A stretch of DNA of 64,000 bases from Terriglobales bacterium (GTDB lineage Bacteria; Acidobacteriota; Terriglobia; Terriglobales; Acidobacteriaceae), in the NCBI GenBank assembly GCA_035651655.1, contig DASRFG010000026.1:103805-167804 (forward strand). The letters are read 5' to 3'. The notes under the pieces were generated by a model, which was not told the DNA's origin, searched no databases, and saw nothing but the letters and a program-made list of their open reading frames with translations. A program made the translations under genes and the position numbers. Of this stretch, positions 18,324-26,501 are shown in pieces. Position 1 is the first letter of the stretch, and the number at the start of each line of letters is the position of its first letter.

Positions 18324-19775
18324 ATGGGATTCGCCTTCGACTCTGACACTCGCCGCAAGCTCGGGTACCAGTTGATTGATTTCATTGACCAATACTTCTC
18401 TTCCCTTCCCGACCGGCCGGTCCAGCTGCCCAAGCCACAGCGCACGTTTGGGCAACTTGGGAACCCGCTCCCGGAAACGGGCGAAGATGCAGCGGCGGTC
18501 CTCGACGAAATGTGCCGGGAACTTGCGGATAAAGGCTTTCACGTTCCCGCGGCGAACTATTTTGGCCTGATGAATCCCACGCCAACTTATATGGCGGTGC
18601 TGGCGGAGGCGCTGGTCGCGGCGCTTAATCCGCAGCTGGCTACGTTAGCGCGCTCGCAGCTCGCCTCGAAAATCGAGTTGGAGACCGTCCGCTGGATCGG
18701 CGAACGCGTTGGCTGGACTGCCCCGTTCGACGGGAGCTTCACCAGCGGCGGCAACGAGGCGAATTTCAGCGGCATGGCGCTGGCTGTAGCGGCGCATTTT
18801 CCCAGTGCCATTGAAGATGGCATCGCCACTATCGGGGCGCAACCAGTGCTGTACGCCTCGGTAGAGGCACATCACTCGCTAGACAAGTCTGCCGGCCTGC
18901 TCGGCCTCGGTCGCAAGGCGCTGCGCCGGATCGACGTGAATGAGAAGCTACAACTCGATCCCGCCAAGCTGGAGGCAGCGATCAAGAAGGATATCTCCTC
19001 TGGAAAGAAACCGTTCTGCGTAATAGCCACAGCCGGGACGACGAACTCTGGGACGGTGGACGACATCGTCGCCATAGCCGAGATCTGCCGCCGTTACAAA
19101 CTATGGTTGCACGTTGATGGCGCGTTCGGCGCGGTGGCCATCTTCTCAGACCAGCATCGCGACCTCGTGCGTGGAATCGAAGTCTGCGACTCGCTCACCA
19201 TTGATCCGCACAAGTGGCTGGCCATGCCGTTTGCCGCCGGAGTGGTGCTTACCAGGCATCCGGAGATCTTGGTTCGTGCGTTCAGCGTGGCTGCCCCCTA
19301 CATGCCAAAAGACCGTAGCGCTCAATTGCCCGACAATTCTCGCATCAGCACACAGTGGTCGCGGCGAATGAATTCTCTGAAGCTCTGGCTCACGCTGCGG
19401 GTTCATGGCCGGCAGGCCTATGAGGAACATATTGATCGCCAGCTGCGCCTGGCCCGCGCCTTTGCTGCCTGGCTCAAGAACTCTTCTGCGTACGAGCTCA
19501 CGGTTGATCCTGCGCTCACTATTGTGAATTTCAGGGTCAAATCGAGCAGCCGCACTGAAGATGAGATCGCGGCAGCCAATCTGGCCGTGGTGGAAGCAGT
19601 CACCCGCGACGGCTCTCGCTGGATTTCTGAGACCAAAGTGAATGGCCACAGCGTAATTCGAGTGATGGTTATCAGTTATCTCACCGAGGAGCGGCACCTG
19701 CAAAGCCTGCAGCACGCGCTTAGCGAAGCGGCAAACGAGCTCTCGCTCGGCAACAAAGTTTCAGCAGCCCGATGA
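18324..19775 (+). CDS. PLP-dependent group II amino acid decarboxylase (aromatic-L-amino-acid decarboxylase-like)
   Basis: 483 residues, fold type I. SLTIDPHKWLAMPF carries the PLP lysine at residue 297; LHVDGAFGAVAIF holds the ring-stacking/aspartate site and ATAGTTNSGTVDD the substrate loop. The N-terminal helical swap domain (ANYFGLMNPTPTYMAVLAEAL) fits aromatic amino acid or related decarboxylases. The product would be an amine such as tyramine or tryptamine, but substrate cannot be read. The last 4 bp overlap the ATG of an FGE-like enzyme, so both are made together and probably act on the same compound. Confidence 0.9.
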   Translation: MGFAFDSDTRRKLGYQLIDFIDQYFSSLPDRPVQLPKPQRTFGQLGNPLPETGEDAAAVLDEMCRELADKGFHVPAANYFGLMNPTPTYMAVLAEALVAALNPQLATLARSQLASKIELETVRWIGERVGWTAPFDGSFTSGGNEANFSGMALAVAAHFPSAIEDGIATIGAQPVLYASVEAHHSLDKSAGLLGLGRKALRRIDVNEKLQLDPAKLEAAIKKDISSGKKPFCVIATAGTTNSGTVDDIVAIAEICRRYKLWLHVDGAFGAVAIFSDQHRDLVRGIEVCDSLTIDPHKWLAMPFAAGVVLTRHPEILVRAFSVAAPYMPKDRSAQLPDNSRISTQWSRRMNSLKLWLTLRVHGRQAYEEHIDRQLRLARAFAAWLKNSSAYELTVDPALTIVNFRVKSSSRTEDEIAAANLAVVEAVTRDGSRWISETKVNGHSVIRVMVISYLTEERHLQSLQHALSEAANELSLGNKVSAAR

Positions 19776-20512
19776 AGCCGAAAGAAGCTGCTCACAACTT
19801 CATTGCACCCAAACTGGTGCGGATTCCCGAAGGCTGGTTTGAGATGGGTTCGAACCAAGGACTCGACTGCGAGAAGCCGGTGCACCGCGTTTGGGTAGAT
19901 GCCTTCGAAATGGCTGCGTGCCAGGTGACGAACGCCGAGTATGCCGCATTTCTGATCGCTCGCGGCGTCCAGCCACCGCCTTCCTGGAATGATCTTAGCT
20001 TCAATCATCCTCAGCAGCCTGTGGTCGCAGTCTCGTGGTTTGAGGCCGCAGAGTACTGCGAGTGGCTGTCTGAGATCAGCGGCCAGCACTATCGCTTGCC
20101 AAGCGAAGCGGAATGGGAGCGGGCCGCGCGCGGCGGCATAGATGGAAAGCTTTTTCCGTGGGGTGATGAGCCGCCGCAGTCGCTGCCCGATTATGAAAAG
20201 CGCTGGCGAAACGGCCCCGAGCCGGTTGGGCGTTATGCTTCGAACAAATTTGGCCTATTTGATATCTGCGAGAACGTGCATGAGTGGTGCGTGGACTGGT
20301 TTGCCGCGGATTATTATCGCGTCTCACCGGAGCGCAATCCGTGCGGTCCCAACCAAGGCACGCGGAAGGCTTCGCGCGGGGGATCTTGGCGACACCACAT
20401 TAAGGCGTCCCGCTGCCACACGCGGTCGAGCATCCCACCAGCGTTCCGGTACACGGACTACGGATTTCGGCTGCTGAGAGACACAGCAACTCACACCCGC
20501 CAGTCTGGATAG
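19772..20512 (+). CDS. FGE-sulfatase-fold (SUMF1-like) protein lacking the copper cysteines
   Basis: 246 residues. VRIPEGWFEMGSN, DAFEMAACQVTNAEYAAF, RLPSEAEWERAARGG, FPWGDE, NVHEWCVDWF and SRGGSWRHHIKASRCHTRSS are the successive blocks of the formylglycine-generating-enzyme fold. When the last block is aligned by eye with human SUMF1, the two copper-binding cysteines (CHRSYC) fall on His and Ser, so sulfatase activation is unlikely; a different oxygenase (EgtB-like) or a non-catalytic role is more plausible. No sulfatase is present in the window. It is translationally coupled to the upstream decarboxylase. Confidence 0.85.
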   Translation: MKPKEAAHNFIAPKLVRIPEGWFEMGSNQGLDCEKPVHRVWVDAFEMAACQVTNAEYAAFLIARGVQPPPSWNDLSFNHPQQPVVAVSWFEAAEYCEWLSEISGQHYRLPSEAEWERAARGGIDGKLFPWGDEPPQSLPDYEKRWRNGPEPVGRYASNKFGLFDICENVHEWCVDWFAADYYRVSPERNPCGPNQGTRKASRGGSWRHHIKASRCHTRSSIPPAFRYTDYGFRLLRDTATHTRQSG

Positions 20513-20634
20513 AAATTTCTTCCACATTTGTTTGTTTCCGCTGTAATGGCTGTGTTAAGCTTCGCGCACTAGAGTGTCAGTGCTAGCTGCTGATATCACC
20601 TGATTAGCACGCAGTTAACCCGCTGGGGGGCGTT

Positions 20635-20922
20635 ATGCACTACACCGATGGAATGATGGACACTCGATTCGCAGCCGCGTACCTGGGCTATTCGCCAGCC
20701 ACGCTCAGGCTGTGGAGACGCAAGGGCTGCGGTCCGAAGTTTCAATACCTGGGGCGCTTCGTGGAGTACCTCAGGCAGGACCTGGACACATGGTCGGGAG
20801 GACAAGAATCATCCGCCCTGCGCCGTGCTGCTCGACGAGCGAAATTTTCGAGCGTCCGCTGGCGTGGTTCACGACTTGGAAAACCTGCTGCAAGTCCTTC
20901 TCTCGTCCAGACCATGAGTTAA
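20635..20922 (+). CDS. Small AlpA/MerR-like helix-turn-helix protein
   Basis: 95 residues. TRFAAAYLGYSPATLRLWRR is a helix-turn-helix of the AlpA/excisionase class, followed by FQYLGRFVEYLRQDLDTW, the usual wing and C-terminal helix. The tail is Arg/Ser-rich. GGGGGG about 8 nt before the ATG supports translation. Such proteins control prophage or integrative elements, but no integrase or phage gene lies nearby, so it is an orphan regulator or a remnant. Confidence 0.6.
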   Translation: MHYTDGMMDTRFAAAYLGYSPATLRLWRRKGCGPKFQYLGRFVEYLRQDLDTWSGGQESSALRRAARRAKFSSVRWRGSRLGKPAASPSLVQTMS

Positions 20923-21149
20923 GGCAGATTGCCTCTGGTGCTGGTTGTTGTAGCTAAAGCACGACGTTCGCCATCCACTATTTTCCGCCGCTCCGCACAT
21001 CGCGGGGGGGGGTACCCGATATTTGCGTGGGCAGTCTCCTCGCCGACCCGCCAAAGACCCACCTCCCTCACTCCACAAAAAGAAAACACAATCCTTTCCC
21101 GCTTGCGGTACTCTGGAATCAACATTAGCCCCACCGTAAGGGAGGAACT

Positions 21150-21998
21150 GTGGCAAATTTTGGTTATGGACGCGAGAGGATCGTAGAAGCTGGGGCCAAT
21201 CCGTTTGCCCGCTTGGCAACTGCGGGCATTGTCGCATTGCTGATCATTATTCTGCTGTTCGCGTCTGTGGCCAAAGTAGACGCCGGCCATGTAGGTGTCC
21301 TCACTCTCTTCGGCCGTGTCACCGGTGAGATCCTCCCCGAGGGGATACACATGGTGAATCCCTTCAAGATCAATAACCAGATGTCGGTGCGCACGCAGGA
21401 GATCAAAGAATCGGCCAGCGTGCCATCCAGCGAAGGCTTGGTGATGAACCTCGATACCTCGCTCATCTATCACGTGAATCCGGGCAAGGCGGCGGAGGTG
21501 TACCAGAAGCTCGGGCCGGCGTACTCAGACATCGTTATTGAACCCACTCTGCGCGCCGCCATCCGCGAGGCCACCGCCTCGCATAGTGCCAATGCTCTTT
21601 ACACCGGCGAACGCGAACAGGTGGCGCGCCAGATCTATTCCCAACTTCTCAACCAGCTCAATCCTCGCGGATTTGAGGTGGAAAACGTTCTGTTGCGCGA
21701 TATACAGCTACCCTCGACATTGAAAGCATCCATCGAGCAAAAGCAGCAGGCGGAGCAGGAAGCATTGGCCATGAGCTTCCGCCTGCAACGTGAGAAACAG
21801 GAAGCCGAGCGAAAGCGCATCGAGGCACAAGGTATTCACGACTTTCAGCAAATCGTTGCCCAGGGCATCAGCCCCGCATTGCTGGAGTGGAAAGGTATTG
21901 AAGCCACCGAGGCGTTGGCCAGAAGCCCGAACTCCAAGGTGGTTGTGATCGGGAGCGGAAAGAATGGCCTGCCGCTCATCCTCGGCGGCGAAAAATAA
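21150..21998 (+). CDS. SPFH/prohibitin-family membrane protein
   Basis: 282 residues. One N-terminal membrane helix (IVALLIIILLFASVAKV) anchors a band-7 domain (about 45-205: GVLTLFGRVTGEILPEGIHMVNPF, SVRTQEIKESASVPSSEG) and a charged coiled coil (about 205-245: IEQKQQAEQEALAM and after). Prohibitin-like oligomers organise membrane proteases and microdomains. GTG at 21150 has GGGAGG 6-7 nt upstream. It stands alone between the HTH and PilZ genes. Confidence 0.92.
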   Translation: MANFGYGRERIVEAGANPFARLATAGIVALLIIILLFASVAKVDAGHVGVLTLFGRVTGEILPEGIHMVNPFKINNQMSVRTQEIKESASVPSSEGLVMNLDTSLIYHVNPGKAAEVYQKLGPAYSDIVIEPTLRAAIREATASHSANALYTGEREQVARQIYSQLLNQLNPRGFEVENVLLRDIQLPSTLKASIEQKQQAEQEALAMSFRLQREKQEAERKRIEAQGIHDFQQIVAQGISPALLEWKGIEATEALARSPNSKVVVIGSGKNGLPLILGGEK

Positions 21999-22091
21999 CA
22001 AGCAAAGTCCCTCTCTTTAACGCAAAAGTTACAAAGGTCACTTTACCCGCCGAATTTTGGTTCGTATAACCAAGTAGGTGGCAGTTGCCAT

Positions 22092-22469
22092 ATGGGAATC
22101 GAGCGGCGGAAGCATAAACGCACCAAGATAAAGCTACCCTTGCGCATGTGGTTGAGTGCTAAGGGTTGCACACCTGCCCTGGTGGAGTTTGCTCACACTC
22201 TTGATGTCGCCGAATTAGGAGCCAAGCTCGGCGGGATACGGTCTCGCCTGCAGCCCGGGGACACTATCACCCTCCAGCGGGAGAATCTGACGGCACAATT
22301 CCGCGTAAGTTGGGCGAAGCAGGTTAACCCCAACGAGCTACAAGTGGGAATTGAGTCGCTCGAAACAAAGTCTGACTTCTGGGGACTAAAAGTGCCGCGT
22401 GGTCACGCTGGCTCCTCGCACGATAAAGAGCTTCTGCTTCGCGTTGTCGAGATCAACCGCGCTTCGTAG
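22092..22469 (+). CDS. PilZ-like domain protein, putative c-di-GMP effector
   Basis: 125 residues. RRKHKRTKIKLPLR near the N-terminus gives an Arg-rich switch like the RxxxR of PilZ domains, and LDVAELGAKLGG occupies the position of the second motif (usually D/N-x-S-x-x-G), here with Glu-Leu in place of the Ser. FRVSWAKQVNPNELQVGIE is the closing beta segment. c-di-GMP binding is therefore likely but not certain. A diguanylate cyclase is encoded at 46.2-47.3 kb. It precedes a three-hairpin array. Confidence 0.7.
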   Translation: MGIERRKHKRTKIKLPLRMWLSAKGCTPALVEFAHTLDVAELGAKLGGIRSRLQPGDTITLQRENLTAQFRVSWAKQVNPNELQVGIESLETKSDFWGLKVPRGHAGSSHDKELLLRVVEINRAS

Positions 22470-22515
22470 CCTCGACAAAAGAGACCCGGCCAAAGAAACC
22501 TGCAGACTCACGTGG

Positions 22516-22575
22516 GCACAGGCGCCCTCGCCTGTGCTGGCGAGCGCAGCTCGCCCGGGCAGCGGGTTGAACCCG
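22516..22575. repeat. Array of three consecutive hairpins
   Basis: GCACAGGCG/CGCCTGTGC (22516-22524 with 22529-22537), GGCGAGC/GCTCGCC (22539-22545 with 22549-22555) and CGGGT/ACCCG (22563-22567 with 22571-22575) follow one another with loops of 3-4 nt. The array lies between the convergent PilZ and DUF1080 genes and could stop transcription both ways. The form resembles REP/BIME-like repeats. Confidence 0.6.
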
Positions 22576-23370
22576 TCATTCACTTTCCGGCAACTCGCGG
22601 ATCCAGATGTTCCGGTAACGAACCGGATTGCCATGGTCCTGAAGACTCAGTGGCAGACGATCAGCGTGGAACTGATAAGCAGGACGCTCGCCGTGAGCAG
22701 TTGGGCCTGTCAGTTCGACATTATCTTGCACGAGAATGCCGTTGTGTAGGACCGTGACGCGAGCTGGGCGACGAAGTTGCTTGATACTGCTATCGAAAAC
22801 CGGGCGCCGAAAAATGATGTCGTACGTCTGCCACTCCCCAGGCGGCAAGCTAGCGTTAACCAGAGGTGGATATTGTCCGTACACCGCCGCGGCTTGACCA
22901 TCGGGATAAGTCTTACTCTGGTATGAATCCAGAACCTGAATTTCATACTTACCCATGAGGAAGATGCCACTGTTTCCGCGTTCCTGTCCCTCCCCAACAG
23001 CCGGTACCGGCGTCCTCCACTCCACATGCAGCTGGCAATCCGCAAATTTATTTTTCGAGACAATATTTCCGCTGCCTTTTACCACCTCCATGTATCCATC
23101 CTGCACCTTCCACCTTGCCGGACCTCCACTGTCGGCTTCCCAATTAGACAGACTTCGGCCGTCGAACAACACAGTCGCGTCTGACGGCACTTTCCCGGGC
23201 TGACTTGGAGTGCTGCCACTGCCCGGAGAGACAACCGGCGGTTGGGGACGATTCACGTCATGTATTGCCCAGTCGTGAACCGCGCGTGCGGAACTCTGCC
23301 TGGATTGCATACCTGGGAGTTGTAACGTCAAGAAAGACGTCAAGCCTAGCAAACAAAAAAACTGTTTCAT
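22576..23370 (-). CDS. Secreted DUF1080 (3-keto-disaccharide hydrolase-type) protein
   Basis: 264 residues with a signal peptide (FFCLLGLTSFLTLQLPGM). LFDGRSLSNWE, CQLHVEWRTP, RGNSGIFLMGKYEIQVLDSY and PPGEWQTYDIIFRRP are the recognisable blocks of the concanavalin-like DUF1080 fold; VRYRNIWIREL closes it. Some members hydrolyse 3-keto-glycosides after oxidation of the sugar; others bind glycans. No oxidoreductase partner is adjacent. It may act in the periplasm on plant or microbial sugars. Confidence 0.88.
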   Translation of the reverse strand: MKQFFCLLGLTSFLTLQLPGMQSRQSSARAVHDWAIHDVNRPQPPVVSPGSGSTPSQPGKVPSDATVLFDGRSLSNWEADSGGPARWKVQDGYMEVVKGSGNIVSKNKFADCQLHVEWRTPVPAVGEGQERGNSGIFLMGKYEIQVLDSYQSKTYPDGQAAAVYGQYPPLVNASLPPGEWQTYDIIFRRPVFDSSIKQLRRPARVTVLHNGILVQDNVELTGPTAHGERPAYQFHADRLPLSLQDHGNPVRYRNIWIRELPESE

Positions 23371-23502
23371 AGCAGGCCTCGGAGATCAGCTATGGGCAAA
23401 ATCCTCCAGCGGTCTCAGCTTTGCTGAGTGAATCCGCTCGATGAGCCGATCTGCGAGTGTAGTAAACTGAGTGAGTTGTTTCAATCGCTTCAAGCCCGCA
23501 GT

Positions 23503-23578
23503 GGGCGCGTAGCTCAGTTGGTAGAGCAATGCCCTTTTAAGGCATGGGTCGATGGTTCGAGTCCATCCGCGCTCACCA
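23503..23578 (+). tRNA. tRNA-Lys (anticodon UUU)
   Basis: 76 nt including the encoded CCA. Acceptor stem GGGCGCG/CGCGCTC (one G-U pair), D-arm GCTC/GAGC, anticodon stem ATGCC/GGCAT around CTTTTAA (anticodon TTT) and TPsiC loop GGTTCGAGTCC all form. Confidence 0.97.
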
Positions 23579-23592
23579 CTAATTCCTGAGAG

Positions 23593-25392
23593 TCATTGAA
23601 CGCGGCAGCCCGGCGGAGGCAATTTGGCACTTCCTGAGTTCGCAGCGAAGCGTTGAACGCTCAACCGCTCAGAACCTTCCTGGATGACATAAAACTTGTC
23701 GGCCTGAAGATCACGAAAGACCTGCCGCATCCCACTGGGCCACAGAACCTCGACAACCTCCGCCTGGGTAGCTTTTCCCAGGCCAAAGTTCGCGCGTAAG
23801 TCACTCTGCGAAAGATAACTCCCGCCGCCCGCAACTTCGCGAATCTGCGAGAGACCGCCAGCGCGGAGACGAATGCGCGCGCCCATCGCATCGCGGTTAC
23901 TCTTGGTGCCAACGAGCTTAAAGTTAATGAAGTGATTGGCTCCATTACCGCTGTTCTTCAGCAGCAGGGGTGGGTCGCCATTGTTCGCAACGATCACGTC
24001 GACATTGCCGTCGTTGTCGAAATCAGCGAAAGCCGCTCCCCGTCCGGCATAAGGTGTGCGAAATCCTTCACCCGCAGTTTTCGTCGTCTCGATAAATTTG
24101 CCATTCCCCTCGTTGTGAAACAGAGAGTTGATCTGCTTGTATCGAATATCAGGGGAGACGAGTTCCACTTCCTCGTATACGTGTCCGTTCGCGATGAATA
24201 GATCGAGCCAACCGTCATTATCGTAGTCGAAGAAGCCTCCGCCGAAGCTGAGGACGTTGTGCGTGGGTGCGGTTATACCCACCTGATCGCTGACCTCGTC
24301 GAACACACCTTTGCCGTCGTTGTGCCAAACATGGTCGGAAGAAAGCTGGAAATCAGAAATATAAAGATCGAGATTGCCGTCATTGTCATAATCACCCAGC
24401 GAAATACACATTGCGGCCATGGCATTTCCATACGCCGTAAAGGCGACGCCTGCGGGCGCTCCTACTTCCGTAAACGTCCCGTTGTGTTCATTGTGGTAAA
24501 GGAACGCTTCAATCCCGTCGTTGGCCACGAACAGGTCGGGCCAGCCGTCGTTGTCATAATCAGCCGCTCCGATCGAAAGATTGAAACCGTGCGCCTGAAA
24601 CATCTTCGCTTTTCTTGTGACATTGCTGAAGGTGCCGTCGCCATTATTGTGGTAGAGAACTGCGGGAGTTCCGCTATAGGCGGCTGGACGGCAACTGGTA
24701 GGAATGCCATTCCCGATAGTGCAATGGCGCTTGCTTTTTGGCCCGAAGTCGGCGTAGCCCCCGACATATAGGTCCAGCAGGCCATCGCGGTCGTAGTCGA
24801 AAAATGTCGCTCCCGTGTGGAATACGGTTCCGAAATCCGTCCCCGCAACGCCGGCCTTTTCGGTAACATCGGTAAAAGTACCGTTGCCGTTGTTGTGGTA
24901 CAGGATGTTGCGCCCGTACTGCGTCACATAGAGGTCGGGAAAACTGTCATTGTCATAATCTCCCCACACACAGCCCAGACCATAAGCAGTGCCGGGCACC
25001 CCTGCCTTCTCGGTCACGTCAGTGAAAGTTCCGTCGCCGTTGTTTCGATACAGCGCATTGCGGACCGAAACCCCACGGTTGTAGAGGTCGCGGCCATTTA
25101 CAAAATAAACGTCCTGGAACCCATCCCCATCGAAATCAGCTACGCACAGCCCAGGTCCAGCCTCTTCCAGGATCGTCGAGGTCCCGTTCTTCCCTTTGTA
25201 GTGAACGAATTCAATGCCTGCTGCCTTGGTCACATTCGAGAACTGCACAATTTGGCGTGAGGGATTTTGGGCTGCAAGGTATGGGGTGTACGGCCACAAT
25301 ACGAGCACACCGCTCAAAAGCAACTGCAGAACCTTCGACGGCCACAAACGACTTGGAAATTGGGGTTGGCGCATGCCCTGCACGTGCCGCAT
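23593..25392 (-). CDS. Secreted FG-GAP/VCBS-repeat protein with ASPIC/UnbV C-terminal domain
   Basis: 599 residues. After an N-terminal signal segment (LQLLLSGVLVLWPYTPYLAAQ) there are about eight repeats with DFDGDGFQDVY, DYDNDSFPDLY, DYDRDGLLDLY, DYDNDGWPDLF and similar, the Ca-binding integrin-type propeller blades. The last part (about 470-585: GARIRLRAGGLSQIREVAGGGSYLSQSDLRANFGLG) is the ASPIC/UnbV domain, and VVEVLWPSG its end. Such proteins are abundant in Acidobacteriota; a role in binding carbohydrate or protein outside the cell is likely but unproven. Confidence 0.93.
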   Translation of the reverse strand: MRHVQGMRQPQFPSRLWPSKVLQLLLSGVLVLWPYTPYLAAQNPSRQIVQFSNVTKAAGIEFVHYKGKNGTSTILEEAGPGLCVADFDGDGFQDVYFVNGRDLYNRGVSVRNALYRNNGDGTFTDVTEKAGVPGTAYGLGCVWGDYDNDSFPDLYVTQYGRNILYHNNGNGTFTDVTEKAGVAGTDFGTVFHTGATFFDYDRDGLLDLYVGGYADFGPKSKRHCTIGNGIPTSCRPAAYSGTPAVLYHNNGDGTFSNVTRKAKMFQAHGFNLSIGAADYDNDGWPDLFVANDGIEAFLYHNEHNGTFTEVGAPAGVAFTAYGNAMAAMCISLGDYDNDGNLDLYISDFQLSSDHVWHNDGKGVFDEVSDQVGITAPTHNVLSFGGGFFDYDNDGWLDLFIANGHVYEEVELVSPDIRYKQINSLFHNEGNGKFIETTKTAGEGFRTPYAGRGAAFADFDNDGNVDVIVANNGDPPLLLKNSGNGANHFINFKLVGTKSNRDAMGARIRLRAGGLSQIREVAGGGSYLSQSDLRANFGLGKATQAEVVEVLWPSGMRQVFRDLQADKFYVIQEGSERLSVQRFAANSGSAKLPPPGCRVQ

Positions 25393-25424
25393 GCTTCTGC
25401 AAGACGCATGCAGTGAAGATTTCG

Positions 25425-26159
25425 CTAGCGGAATCTCCGGATCAATAGTCTATGCCGGTCAGACCGGTAAAGACCGAGCACGTAGATTATAGGTTTACCT
25501 GCTGTGGAGTAGATAACCTGGCGAATCCGTAACAGCGGCAGTCCCCGGGCAATTCCTAATAATGACGCTACTCGAGGACCGGTGGATGTGGCGTCAATCT
25601 CCTCGTCGGCGTAAGCCAGCTTGACTCCGTGATCCTGCTCAAGAATAGAGAAGAGCGAGCCTCGCTCCAGTTTGGCCTGTGTGAGATCGGCGAATTCCTC
25701 GGCGGGTAAGTAGCAGGTTTCTACCGCGAACGGTTCGTTGGCTCCCTCCCGGACCCGCTCCAGTTTAAAAAGACGGGTAGCAGCCGGCAGGCCCAGGCGC
25801 GCTGCAATTTCATCCTCATTATCAATCTCGGTCAGCGCGAGAACTCTGGAGCGCGCCTGCAAGCTGCGGCCTGCCATCTGTTCGGTAAAACTCATTAACT
25901 TGTTGAAATGAATTTTTGGAGGAGCTACGAAAGTTCCGGCACCTCGCCGTCGGCTGACCAAGCCCTGTCTTTCCAGTCCCGCCAGGGCGTGGCGTGCGGT
26001 CATTAGGCTCACTCCGTGAATTCTTGCCAGCTCCCGTTCGGAATCCACCGCATCTCCGGGCTTCAATTGTCCGGCCTCAATGCGCTTAAGAATTGCGCCC
26101 TGGATTCTCTTGTAGGCTGGCGTCCCGTTGGGACGGATTTCTTCCATCACAGCTCCCAA
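25425..26159 (-). CDS. GntR-family transcriptional regulator with UTRA domain
   Basis: 244 residues. Winged HTH at about 15-80 (IQGAILKRIEAGQLKPGD, SERELARIHGVSLMTARHAL, GLVSRRRGAGTFVA) followed by a UTRA effector domain (about 95-240: FKLERVREGANEPFAVETCYL, LPLLRIRQVIYS). UTRA regulators of the HutC/NagR type bind small sugars, amino-sugar phosphates or amino acids. It is divergent from the large TonB receptor, with a 10-bp palindrome in the spacer; regulation of that receptor and the following genes is inferred. Confidence 0.92.
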   Translation of the reverse strand: MGAVMEEIRPNGTPAYKRIQGAILKRIEAGQLKPGDAVDSERELARIHGVSLMTARHALAGLERQGLVSRRRGAGTFVAPPKIHFNKLMSFTEQMAGRSLQARSRVLALTEIDNEDEIAARLGLPAATRLFKLERVREGANEPFAVETCYLPAEEFADLTQAKLERGSLFSILEQDHGVKLAYADEEIDATSTGPRVASLLGIARGLPLLRIRQVIYSTAGKPIIYVLGLYRSDRHRLLIRRFR

Positions 26160-26234
26160 GCGATTTGAAGACGGTGATTCATGCCCGTCGCTTTCGCGGG
26201 CATTCCTGGGCAGGTGCTATAGAGCTTAATATAA

Positions 26235-26244
26235 CAAACGTTTG
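26235..26244. promoter_or_regulatory. Candidate operator in the GntR/TonB-receptor spacer
   Basis: CAAACGTTTG, a perfect 10-bp palindrome in an AT-rich stretch, 76 bp before the GntR start and about 260 bp before the receptor start. The rest of the 342-bp spacer (26160-26501) shows no gene or other clear structure. An operator for the divergent GntR protein is inference. Confidence 0.35.
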
Positions 26245-26501
26245 AAAAAAGCTATTGTAATGAGACCGGGGTGCGTCCTCGCGTCGGCCGGTACCTACGA
26301 TAAAACACATCCGAAATCCCATCTTCTCTCCGATTTTTCATAACTCAATTTCTGGGAGGAGTGCGGTTTCCCGGCTTTTTCATTTTTTTCTTGACCGAGC
26401 CGCCTCTTATGCTATATAGCAATGCCCCAACAGTATTTCTAGCCCCAGGTGTCGTCACGTCTTCAATGTCTTCAGCCAGAGAAACGTCAGGAGGATTTGT
26501 G

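Noticed and set aside
19772..20512. Sulfatase-activating formylglycine enzyme
   Set aside because: The copper cysteines appear missing and no sulfatase is present.
20513..20922. Prophage or integrative element around the AlpA-like gene
   Set aside because: No integrase, phage gene, attachment repeats or tRNA border found.
26361..26501. Upstream extension of the Oar-like receptor
   Set aside because: A strong AGGAGGA and signal peptide begin at 26502.
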